From Tenacibaculum aiptasiae (GTDB lineage: Bacteria; Bacteroidota; Bacteroidia; Flavobacteriales; Flavobacteriaceae): a DNA stretch of 64,000 nt. Shown here one piece after another: positions 8,017 through 14,829 of this stretch. A program made the position numbers and the translations under genes. Numbering within the stretch: the stretch's first letter is position 1; every line of letters starts with the position of its first letter. Location of the stretch: assembly GCF_008806755.1 (NCBI RefSeq), contig NZ_WAAU01000003.1, forward strand, positions 388,996-452,995, written 5' to 3'. The notes beneath the pieces were generated by a model. The model had not been told where the DNA came from. It ran no database searches and was given only the letters and a program-made list of their open reading frames with translations.

Positions 8017-8985
8017 TTAGTAACCTACTTTATCACGTACTCTCTTTAAAACATCTTTTGCAATTGCACGAGCTTTTTCAGCGCCAATAGCTAAAGCTTC
8101 ATCAATTTCGTTACGATTTTCCATGTAGTGGTAATATTTCGCACGAACATCTGAGAACTTTTCAAGAATTAACTCATACAAAGCCTGTTTTGCATGACCA
8201 TATCCGTAGTTTCCTCCTTCGTAGTTAGCACGCATTTCAGCAATTTGCTCATCAGAAGCTAATAATTTATATAAAGCAAAAACATTATCAGTATCAGGAT
8301 CTTTAGGATCTTCAAGAGCTAAACTATCTGTTTTAATACCCATAATTTGTTTACGTAACTTCTTTTCAGGTAAAAAGATATCGATAAAGTTATCTCTAGA
8401 TTTACTCATTTTTTCACCATCGGTACCAGGGACTAGTTTAGTGTTTTCATTAATTTTAGCTTGAGGTAAAACCAAAGTGTCACCAATAATATTATTTAGT
8501 CTACTAGCTACATCACGTGTCATTTCTAAATGCTGTAATTGGTCTTTACCAACAGGAACAACTTCAGCATCGTATAATAAAATGTCGGCAGCCATTAACA
8601 TTGGGTAAGTAAATAATCCAGCGTTTACATCCGATAATCTGTCAGCTTTATCTTTAAAACTGTGTGCTAAGGTTAAACGTTGGTATGGAAAATAACAACT
8701 TAAATACCAAGTTAATTCGGTAACCTCAGGAATATCACTTTGACGATAAAAAACAGTTTTAGAAATATCAATTCCACAAGCAAGCCAAGTAGCAGCAGTA
8801 CTATAGGTGTTTTCACGTAATTGCTCACCATCTTTAATTTGTGTTAAAGAATGCATATCGGCAATAAATAAAAACGATTCATTTTTAGGATCGTTAGCCA
8901 TTTCAATGGCAGGTAAAATAGCTCCTAATAAATTCCCTAAATGTGGGGTTCCTGTACTTTGTACTCCAGTTAAAACTCTTGACAT
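8017..8985 (-). CDS. trpS: Tryptophan--tRNA ligase
   Basis: This class I aminoacyl-tRNA synthetase charges tRNA-Trp. The 322-residue length is typical of bacterial TrpS. The HIGH-type motif is PHLGN at residues 14-18 and the KMSKS loop is at residues 192-196. Other TrpS landmarks are ADMHSLTQ, the YPMLMAADILLY segment and VPVGKDQLQHLEMTRD, which form the tryptophan and ATP pocket. The start is the ATG at 8985, with a -7 box about 44 bases upstream that faces away from the promoter of the divergent acyltransferase gene. Confidence 0.97.
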   Translation of the reverse strand: MSRVLTGVQSTGTPHLGNLLGAILPAIEMANDPKNESFLFIADMHSLTQIKDGEQLRENTYSTAATWLACGIDISKTVFYRQSDIPEVTELTWYLSCYFPYQRLTLAHSFKDKADRLSDVNAGLFTYPMLMAADILLYDAEVVPVGKDQLQHLEMTRDVASRLNNIIGDTLVLPQAKINENTKLVPGTDGEKMSKSRDNFIDIFLPEKKLRKQIMGIKTDSLALEDPKDPDTDNVFALYKLLASDEQIAEMRANYEGGNYGYGHAKQALYELILEKFSDVRAKYYHYMENRNEIDEALAIGAEKARAIAKDVLKRVRDKVGY

Positions 8986-9028
8986 ATTTCTTCTTGAAAT
9001 GTTTTGTGTAATTATTAAATAATGCTAG

Positions 9029-9036
9029 CAAAAATA
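9029..9036 (-). promoter_or_regulatory. -7 box TATTTTTG for trpS
   Basis: This is an exact TAnnTTTG match on the minus strand, upstream of trpS. It is one half of a divergent promoter region shared with the acyltransferase gene. Confidence 0.55.
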
Positions 9037-9067
9037 AGGTTAAAAATCATCAAACAAAAGAAATTAC

Positions 9068-9075
9068 TACATTCG
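9068..9075 (+). promoter_or_regulatory. -7 box TACATTCG next to the acyltransferase start
   Basis: This TAnnTTCG match ends only 5 bases before the ATG at 9081. If used, transcription would begin at or beside the A of the start codon, implying a leaderless mRNA. Confidence 0.5.
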
Positions 9076-9080
9076 CAGTT

Positions 9081-9875
9081 ATGATTAAATATTTACTATT
9101 TCCTTTTCGATTGATTTGGCGCTTATGGTTTTATGTGTTGATTTTAGTTTCAGTAGTAGTAATGTCGCCTTTTTTACTCATATTAACTTCTAGTGAAAAA
9201 TATTACCCAGTATTTTGGAAACTAATTAGAGCGTGGTCTTTTCTTCTGATTTATGGAATGGGTTTCCGATTAAAAATTGATAGAAAAGAAGAAATAAAAA
9301 GAGACCAAAGCTATATGTTTTGTGCAAATCATGCGTCGTTATTAGATGGATGGGTAATGTGTGCAATGAGTAAAAATCCAATTGTATTTGTAGGAAAGAA
9401 AGAATTGGTGAAAATTCCAATCTTTGGGTTTTTCTACAAAAAAGTGGTAATTATGGTTGATAGAAGTGATGCAGAGAGTAGAAAGCGAGTATATGAACAA
9501 GCAAAAAGAAGACTTAAAAACGGAACAAGTATTGCAATTTTTCCAGAAGGAATGGTGCCTACTGAGAATATAATTTTAGCACCATTTAAAAATGGAGCAT
9601 TTAGTTTAGCTATCGAACATCAAATACCTATAGTACCTCAATTATATTTAGATTGTAAGCGATTGTTTTCGTGGGACTTTTTCAAAGGAGCTCCCGGAAC
9701 TTTTAGAATTAAACAATGTGAGTTTATAAATACAAAAGGACTTACAATGGATGATAAGGATACTCTTAAAAAAAGTACTTTTGATATTATGTACAATGAA
9801 TTGACTAATGATGAGTTGTATATGAAAGACACAAATAGACCAAATAATGAGCGAGAATTTAAATCACCGTTATAG
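9081..9875 (+). CDS. 1-acyl-sn-glycerol-3-phosphate acyltransferase (PlsC-like)
   Basis: This 264-residue enzyme of the lysophospholipid acyltransferase family probably acylates lysophosphatidate at the inner membrane. A hydrophobic anchor covers about residues 13-38. The four family blocks are visible: NHASLLD (residues 83-89, catalytic His84 and Asp89), the FVGKKELVKIPIFG block, IFPEGM (residues 153-158) and the IPIVPQLYLD strand. Its last 29 bases overlap the start of the TrhA gene in another frame. The -7 box lies 5 bases from the start, so the message may be leaderless. Confidence 0.93.
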   Translation: MIKYLLFPFRLIWRLWFYVLILVSVVVMSPFLLILTSSEKYYPVFWKLIRAWSFLLIYGMGFRLKIDRKEEIKRDQSYMFCANHASLLDGWVMCAMSKNPIVFVGKKELVKIPIFGFFYKKVVIMVDRSDAESRKRVYEQAKRRLKNGTSIAIFPEGMVPTENIILAPFKNGAFSLAIEHQIPIVPQLYLDCKRLFSWDFFKGAPGTFRIKQCEFINTKGLTMDDKDTLKKSTFDIMYNELTNDELYMKDTNRPNNEREFKSPL

Positions 9876-10488
9876 CGAAAAAGAAGAGAGACTAAATGTA
9901 TTAACTCATGGATTTGGGTTACTATTAAGTTTTCTAGTTTTTCCGTTTTTAATTTCAAAGTCTATTACATACACCAATTTTTGGGAAGTGTCAAGCTTTA
10001 TTATTTATGGTGTAAGTTTAGTAATTTTATATGGGGCTTCTACTTTTTATCATGCTACAAAAGAACCTAGGTTAAGGAGAAGGTTGAATATTTTTGACCA
10101 TGCTGCTATTTATGTTTTAATAGCAGGTAGTTACACCCCTTTTTGTTTAGTTGTTTTGCCAGAAGAAACAGGATGGTATTTATTTGTTTTTGTTTGGTTA
10201 TTTGCATTAACAGGAGTTATTTTAAAATTGTTTTTTACAGGTAAGTTTGATAAGCTATCTACAGCGTTATATTTAATAATGGGTTGGCAAGTTGTTTTCT
10301 TAATTAAACCTTTAATGGAAAATTTATCCTCAGAAGGATTATTTTATTTAATGGCAGGAGGTGTCTTTTACACAGTAGGAGCACTATTTTATTCGATAGG
10401 GAAAATAAAATATAACCACGCAATTTTTCATGTATTTGTGCTTTTAGGAAGCTTTAGTCATTTTTTGACCATATTTTTTTACGTGTAA
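9847..10488 (+). CDS. Hemolysin III / TrhA family membrane protein (PAQR)
   Basis: This 213-residue protein has seven predicted membrane helices and the PAQR motifs: an N-terminal HGFGLLLSF, STFYHATK with the first zinc-ligand histidine, IFDHAAIYVLIAGSYTPF (second block) and HAIFHVFVLLGSFSHF at the C-terminus with two further His. Bacterial members (TrhA, YqfA) are linked to membrane fluidity or energetics. The old hemolysin name does not show toxicity here. It overlaps the upstream acyltransferase gene by 29 bases and is very likely co-transcribed with it, which fits a shared role in membrane lipid state. Confidence 0.92.
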   Translation: MSENLNHRYSEKEERLNVLTHGFGLLLSFLVFPFLISKSITYTNFWEVSSFIIYGVSLVILYGASTFYHATKEPRLRRRLNIFDHAAIYVLIAGSYTPFCLVVLPEETGWYLFVFVWLFALTGVILKLFFTGKFDKLSTALYLIMGWQVVFLIKPLMENLSSEGLFYLMAGGVFYTVGALFYSIGKIKYNHAIFHVFVLLGSFSHFLTIFFYV

Positions 10489-10512
10489 AAATTAAAGGCT
10501 AGAATAATTGAT

Positions 10513-10986
10513 TTATTTCCAGTTGCAAAATGGATTCTTGCTGAGATTAGAATTATAGTATTCAACTATTCCAGTAACTTCCTTGCCTAACCATTCAGGT
10601 TTGGTAAAGTTTTCGTTTTCATTATTAAGTTCAACTTCAGCAACTAATAAGCCTTCATTAGTTCCTAAAAACTCATCAACTTCAAAAGTATGTTGGTTTA
10701 CCTTTACTAAGTATCGGTATTTTTCAATGATACCTTCTTCACATAATTCTAATAAATTTTCAGCTTCAGTTCTGGTAATTTCTTTTTCCCATTCAAATCG
10801 AGTAGTTCCATTTTTATTAGAAGGCCCTTTAATAGTTAAAAAACCAGAGTCGTTTTTAATTCGAACTCTTACAACACGCTCTTTTTTCGAATTTAAGAAT
10901 CCTTGTTTTATATAGCTCTTTTTGTATGCTAATTGTTTATAAATGTTAGAGTTTACAAGAAACTTTCTTTCTATTTCAAAAGTCAT
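10513..10986 (-). CDS. CYTH domain protein (adenylate cyclase/thiamine triphosphatase fold)
   Basis: This 157-residue protein begins MTFEIERKFLV, the E-x-E-x-K signature of the CYTH triphosphate tunnel family. It continues with the alternating charged strands RVVRVRIKND, FLTIKGP, RFEWEKEI and FEVDEFLG, which line the tunnel. Such proteins hydrolyse inorganic triphosphate or related substrates with divalent metals. The frame is open to 11001, but ATG 10986 puts the E-x-E-x-K at residues 4-8 as in the family and leaves a leader after the minus-strand -7 box. It is divergent from recO. Confidence 0.92.
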   Translation of the reverse strand: MTFEIERKFLVNSNIYKQLAYKKSYIKQGFLNSKKERVVRVRIKNDSGFLTIKGPSNKNGTTRFEWEKEITRTEAENLLELCEEGIIEKYRYLVKVNQHTFEVDEFLGTNEGLLVAEVELNNENENFTKPEWLGKEVTGIVEYYNSNLSKNPFCNWK

Positions 10987-11008
10987 AAGAAATTGAATCA
11001 AATTTATA

Positions 11009-11016
11009 CGAAAGTA
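11009..11016 (-). promoter_or_regulatory. -7 box TACTTTCG for the CYTH gene
   Basis: This TAnnTTCG match on the minus strand ends 22 bases before ATG 10986. It is divergent from the recO -7 box 24 bases away. Confidence 0.45.
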
Positions 11017-11039
11017 TCATTTTTATAATTAATATTAAA

Positions 11040-11047
11040 TACCTTTG
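11040..11047 (+). promoter_or_regulatory. -7 box TACCTTTG for recO
   Basis: This is an exact TAnnTTTG match, 39 bases before the recO start. Confidence 0.5.
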
Positions 11048-11086
11048 ATGACGGTTTTAAAAATCAATTATAAAAATTGTTAATTA

Positions 11087-11809
11087 ATGGCAATGATTAC
11101 TACAAAAGCCATTGTTTTGAGTACTCTTAAATATGGTGATACAAGCTTAATTGTAAAATGCTTTACTTTAGAAGAAGGAGTAAGTTCTTACATTATTAGA
11201 GGAGTTTTAAGTTCTAAAAGAGGGAAGTTAAAACCAGCTTATTTTCAACCATTAACACAGTTAGAGCTAACAGCAAACCATAGCAATAAAAATTCATTAA
11301 ACTCTATAAGAGAAGCTCGAGTTATTTATTCTTATGAAAATATTTATACATCGGTTGTTAAACAAACTATTGTAATGTTTTTATCAGAAGTATTATCTAG
11401 TATTATTCAAGAAGAAGAAAAAAATGAAGTTTTGTATAAGTATATAGAAACTGGACTTGTTTGGTTAGATACTCATGATAATATTGCGAATTTTCATTTA
11501 CTTTTTATACTGAATTTATCAAGATTTCTTGGGTTTTATCCAGACCTAGCTGATATCGAAAAATTAGGTTTTAGTTTACTAGAAGGAAGGTTTACAGATA
11601 CGACTTATGAAAAGCTAGTAATAACAGGGAAAGAATTAATTCTTTTTAAAAGCCTTTTAGGCATAAATTTTGATGCAATAGATTCAATTTCGTACAATAA
11701 AAACGAAAGACAAATAATACTGAGAATAATAATTCAATATTTTGAATTACATTTGGAAGGGTTTAAAAAACCTAAATCTTTAGACGTTTTAGAAACGGTG
11801 TTTAGTTGA
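11087..11809 (+). CDS. recO: DNA repair protein RecO
   Basis: RecO works with RecF and RecR to load RecA on SSB-coated single strands in the cytoplasm. The 240-residue length fits. The N-terminal OB fold shows TTKAIVLSTLKYGDTSLIVKCFT and SYIIRGVLSSKRGKLKPA, and the helical C-domain has FLSEVLSSIIQEEEKNEVLYKYI. The zinc-finger cysteines of some RecO proteins are absent. The gene ends 3 bases before the heme-type TonB receptor gene and may lead that transcript. Confidence 0.93.
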   Translation: MAMITTKAIVLSTLKYGDTSLIVKCFTLEEGVSSYIIRGVLSSKRGKLKPAYFQPLTQLELTANHSNKNSLNSIREARVIYSYENIYTSVVKQTIVMFLSEVLSSIIQEEEKNEVLYKYIETGLVWLDTHDNIANFHLLFILNLSRFLGFYPDLADIEKLGFSLLEGRFTDTTYEKLVITGKELILFKSLLGINFDAIDSISYNKNERQIILRIIIQYFELHLEGFKKPKSLDVLETVFS

Positions 11810-11812
11810 TAT

Positions 11813-14278
11813 ATGAAGCAAATTATAACTGTATATTTTTTATTGATAATAGGGTCAGTTTTTTCGCAAAACCTTACTGTAATTGATGCCGAAACAGGTA
11901 AGCCAATTGAAGGAGTGGCTGTGTTTAATAAAAGTAAAACTAAGTCGGGAGTAAGTGATGAAAAAGGAAAAGTAAATATTTCAGAATTTCAGAAAAATGA
12001 AATATTAATTTTATCGCATGTGGTTTACGCTAAATTTCAGGAAAAGAAGTCTAATTTAGAAAAGAACAGATATCAAGTTTTCTTATCAAAACAATCAGAA
12101 CAATTAGATGAAGTAGTTGTTTCTGTATTTAAGAAACAAGAAAAAGCTAATAGAATAGCAGAACAAATAGCTTTAATATCTTCCAAAGAAATTAAAAAAG
12201 TATCTCCTCAAACTTCAGCAGATTTATTAGCTAATGTGCCGGGAATTAAAGTTCAAAAATCACAATTTGGAGGAGGAAGTCCCGTTTTGAGGGGAATGGA
12301 AAGTAATCGTGTATTACTTGTAGTGGATGGGGTTCGAATGAATAATGCTATTTATCGTAAAGGTCACCTGCAAAACTCTATTACAGTAAGTCCTAATTTG
12401 TTAGATAAAACAGAAGTAGTGTTTGGACCATCATCTGTAATATACGGATCTGATGCACTAGGAGGAGTAATTCATTATTATACCAAAACACCAAGAATTT
12501 CTGATAAAAGCCAAATTAAAGGAGATGCTTTTTTAAGATATAGTTCAGTAAATAATGAGGTAACTAATGCCGTTTCTGTAGAATTACAATTTAAAAAGTG
12601 GGCTTCTTTAACAAGTGTAACGCATAGTACATTTGGCGACTTGAGAATGGGAAAAAATCGTTCTCATGGATTTGATGACTGGGGAAAAGTATTTTTTTAT
12701 TCAGATAATATGAATGGGAATTATAATGAGAATCCAACTGCTAACTCAAATCCAAATATTCAAAGAAATACAGGGTTTAGTCAAACAGATATATTACAAA
12801 AGTTTTACGTACCGTTATCTAGAAATACCGATTTAAAATTCAATATTCAATATTCAACATCTACAAATGTTCCTCGTTTTGATAGATTAACAGAATTAAA
12901 AAATGGAACACTTAAGTTTGCAGAGTGGAATTATGGACCACAAAACAGATTTTTAGCGTCTTCACAATTAGAAATTAATCCAAAGAAAAAGTGGATTGAG
13001 AATGGTGTTATTACTCTAGCTTACCAAAATATTCAAGAAAGTCGTATTCAAAGAAAGTTTGGAACATTAGAAAGAACATACAGAAAAGAAGATGTAGATG
13101 TTTTTAGTTTAAATGGAGACTTTTCTGTTTCGTTAGCTAAAAAAAGAAATTTGGGCTATGGATTTGAAGTAACATACAATGATGTACAATCTAATTCTTT
13201 TGGAAGAGTTTTAAGAGTTGATAATAATAAAGTTGTAGGTTTTAACGGAAGTTTTCCAGTGCAGTCTAGATATCCAGATGGAGGAAGCAGTTATTTTAGT
13301 TCTGCTATATATGTAGACTACCGACAAGATATTTCAAGTAATTCTACATTAAATACAGGAGTTAGATTAACAAATACAAACCTGCAAGCTAAATGGGATA
13401 GTGAAACGTTTATAGTGTTACCAAATAATGATATTGGTTTAAATAATACAGCTTTAACAGCAACCATTGGTTATGTTTATAAACCAACTAATACATGGCA
13501 ATTAAATACTGTACTTTCATCAGGTTTTAGATCGCCAAATATTGATGATGTAGGTAAGGTTGGAGAAAAAAACGGAAACGTAACCGTACCAAATGTAAAT
13601 TTAAGACCAGAGCATGCTTATAATATAGAAGTAGGAGCACAAAAATATTTTAATGATAAAAAATTTAGAATTGGTGCAAACGTATATTATACTTTACTGA
13701 ATAATTACATATATAGAGAAGCTTTCGAATTAATTCCTGGAAATCAAACAATAACTTACGATGGTGACGATGGTAATATTGTAGCCAATGTAAATAAAGG
13801 TCAAGCCTATGTTACAGGAGCTACATTAAGTTATCAAGGTAAGTTATTTAAAAATTGGAAAACCTCAGGTTCTTTAACCTATACCAAAGGAGAAACATAT
13901 GATACAAATATGCCTTTGTCATCTATTCCACCGTTGTTTGGTAGATTTGAGATAAATTATTCAAAAGCTAATTTTGAAGGAGGAGCAAATCTTATTTTTA
14001 ATGCTAAAAAAGGTATTGAAACATATAATATAGAAGAAGGTATCGATAATCATGTACAAACACCAATTGTTGATGAAAATGCTTCTTTAGCTACAGATAA
14101 ATATTATGGAACTCCAGCTTGGATGACCGTTGGGGTTTTTGGAAAATATCAATTGAATACTAATATTTCAATACAAACACAAATCACTAATCTATTTGAT
14201 GTTCATTATAAGGAATTTGCTTCTGGTGTTTCTGCACCAGGCCGTAATTTTTCTTTATCATTAACAACAAGTTTTTAA
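11813..14278 (+). CDS. TonB-dependent outer-membrane receptor, heme/hemoglobin-receptor-like
   Basis: This 821-residue outer-membrane importer has a signal peptide (cleavage near VFSQN), a carboxypeptidase-regulatory-like domain at about residues 20-95, a plug at about 110-225 and a 22-strand-type barrel ending in SLTTSF. The plug block GGGSPVLRGMESNRVLLVVD, then GVRMNNAIYRKGH, is typical of the hemoglobin/transferrin/lactoferrin receptor family. Late in the barrel a GFRSP and a VPNVNLRPEH segment parallel the FRAP/NPNL box of heme receptors. Heme or hemoprotein uptake is therefore likely but inferred; no heme-processing genes lie beside it. A DUF3817 gene follows by 10 bases. Confidence 0.9.
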   Translation: MKQIITVYFLLIIGSVFSQNLTVIDAETGKPIEGVAVFNKSKTKSGVSDEKGKVNISEFQKNEILILSHVVYAKFQEKKSNLEKNRYQVFLSKQSEQLDEVVVSVFKKQEKANRIAEQIALISSKEIKKVSPQTSADLLANVPGIKVQKSQFGGGSPVLRGMESNRVLLVVDGVRMNNAIYRKGHLQNSITVSPNLLDKTEVVFGPSSVIYGSDALGGVIHYYTKTPRISDKSQIKGDAFLRYSSVNNEVTNAVSVELQFKKWASLTSVTHSTFGDLRMGKNRSHGFDDWGKVFFYSDNMNGNYNENPTANSNPNIQRNTGFSQTDILQKFYVPLSRNTDLKFNIQYSTSTNVPRFDRLTELKNGTLKFAEWNYGPQNRFLASSQLEINPKKKWIENGVITLAYQNIQESRIQRKFGTLERTYRKEDVDVFSLNGDFSVSLAKKRNLGYGFEVTYNDVQSNSFGRVLRVDNNKVVGFNGSFPVQSRYPDGGSSYFSSAIYVDYRQDISSNSTLNTGVRLTNTNLQAKWDSETFIVLPNNDIGLNNTALTATIGYVYKPTNTWQLNTVLSSGFRSPNIDDVGKVGEKNGNVTVPNVNLRPEHAYNIEVGAQKYFNDKKFRIGANVYYTLLNNYIYREAFELIPGNQTITYDGDDGNIVANVNKGQAYVTGATLSYQGKLFKNWKTSGSLTYTKGETYDTNMPLSSIPPLFGRFEINYSKANFEGGANLIFNAKKGIETYNIEEGIDNHVQTPIVDENASLATDKYYGTPAWMTVGVFGKYQLNTNISIQTQITNLFDVHYKEFASGVSAPGRNFSLSLTTSF

Positions 14279-14288
14279 AAAAATAAAT

Positions 14289-14564
14289 ATGATAAACATA
14301 TTTAAAATTGTAAGTTTATTAGAAGGAGTATCTTATATTTTATTACTTTTTATTGCTACTCCAATTAAATATTTACAAGATAATCCTGCATATGTAAAAA
14401 TGTTAGGAATGCCTCATGGGCTACTATTTGTAGCATACATAATAATGGCAATAATGCTAAAGTATGAGTTAGATTGGAAAGGTAAAACTTTTGGTATAGT
14501 ATGCTTATTATCAATTTTACCTTTTGGAACTTTCTTCGTAGGAAAATACCTTAAAAAAGAGTAG
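14289..14564 (+). CDS. DUF3817 small integral membrane protein
   Basis: This 91-residue protein has three predicted membrane helices and the DUF3817 pattern: FKIVSLLEGVSYILLLFIATP at the N-terminus, a GMPHGLLFVAYI helix with a conserved His, and LLSILPFGTFFVGKYLK at the end. Function is unknown. It follows the receptor gene by 10 bases on the same strand and is probably co-transcribed with it. Its stop faces the moaD stop across 10 bases. Confidence 0.85.
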   Translation: MINIFKIVSLLEGVSYILLLFIATPIKYLQDNPAYVKMLGMPHGLLFVAYIIMAIMLKYELDWKGKTFGIVCLLSILPFGTFFVGKYLKKE

Positions 14565-14574
14565 CTCTTAAAAA

Positions 14575-14817
14575 CTATCCTCCACTAACAGGTGGGATAA
14601 TAGCAACTATATCAGATTCTTTTATAATTGTTTCGTTAGAAGCATAGCTTTCATTAATAGCTACAGCATAAGTGCTCATTTCTTTTAATGATTCATTTTT
14701 GCTAACAAGAATCTCTTTAAAAGTGGCTACTGAACAATTAATAGGAAGTTCTATCTGTAAAGAAGAACTTCCTATTAAGTCAGTTGCGATACCAAAAAGT
14801 AGTACATTAATATTCAT
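14575..14817 (-). CDS. moaD: MoaD/ThiS family sulfur-carrier protein
   Basis: This 80-residue ubiquitin-like protein ends in the diagnostic di-glycine (PPVSGG), whose terminal Gly would be adenylated and converted to a thiocarboxylate. NVLLFGIATDLIGSS at the N-terminus and a VAINESYA strand fit MoaD better than ThiS. With MoaE (2291-2713) it would form molybdopterin synthase, although the two genes are separate. It starts 9 bases after the DUF5686 stop. A -7 box overlaps that stop codon, so it may have its own promoter. Confidence 0.88.
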   Translation of the reverse strand: MNINVLLFGIATDLIGSSSLQIELPINCSVATFKEILVSKNESLKEMSTYAVAINESYASNETIIKESDIVAIIPPVSGG

Positions 14818-14821
14818 ATTA

Positions 14822-14829
14822 CGAAATTA
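14822..14829 (-). promoter_or_regulatory. -7 box TAATTTCG abutting the moaD start
   Basis: This TAnnTTCG match on the minus strand overlaps the DUF5686 stop codon and ends 4 bases before the moaD ATG. If used, the moaD mRNA would be leaderless. Confidence 0.4.

Noticed and set aside
9847-10488. Hemolysin function of the PAQR protein
   Set aside because: The name is historical; the motifs show a seven-helix PAQR/TrhA protein, and nothing supports cell lysis.
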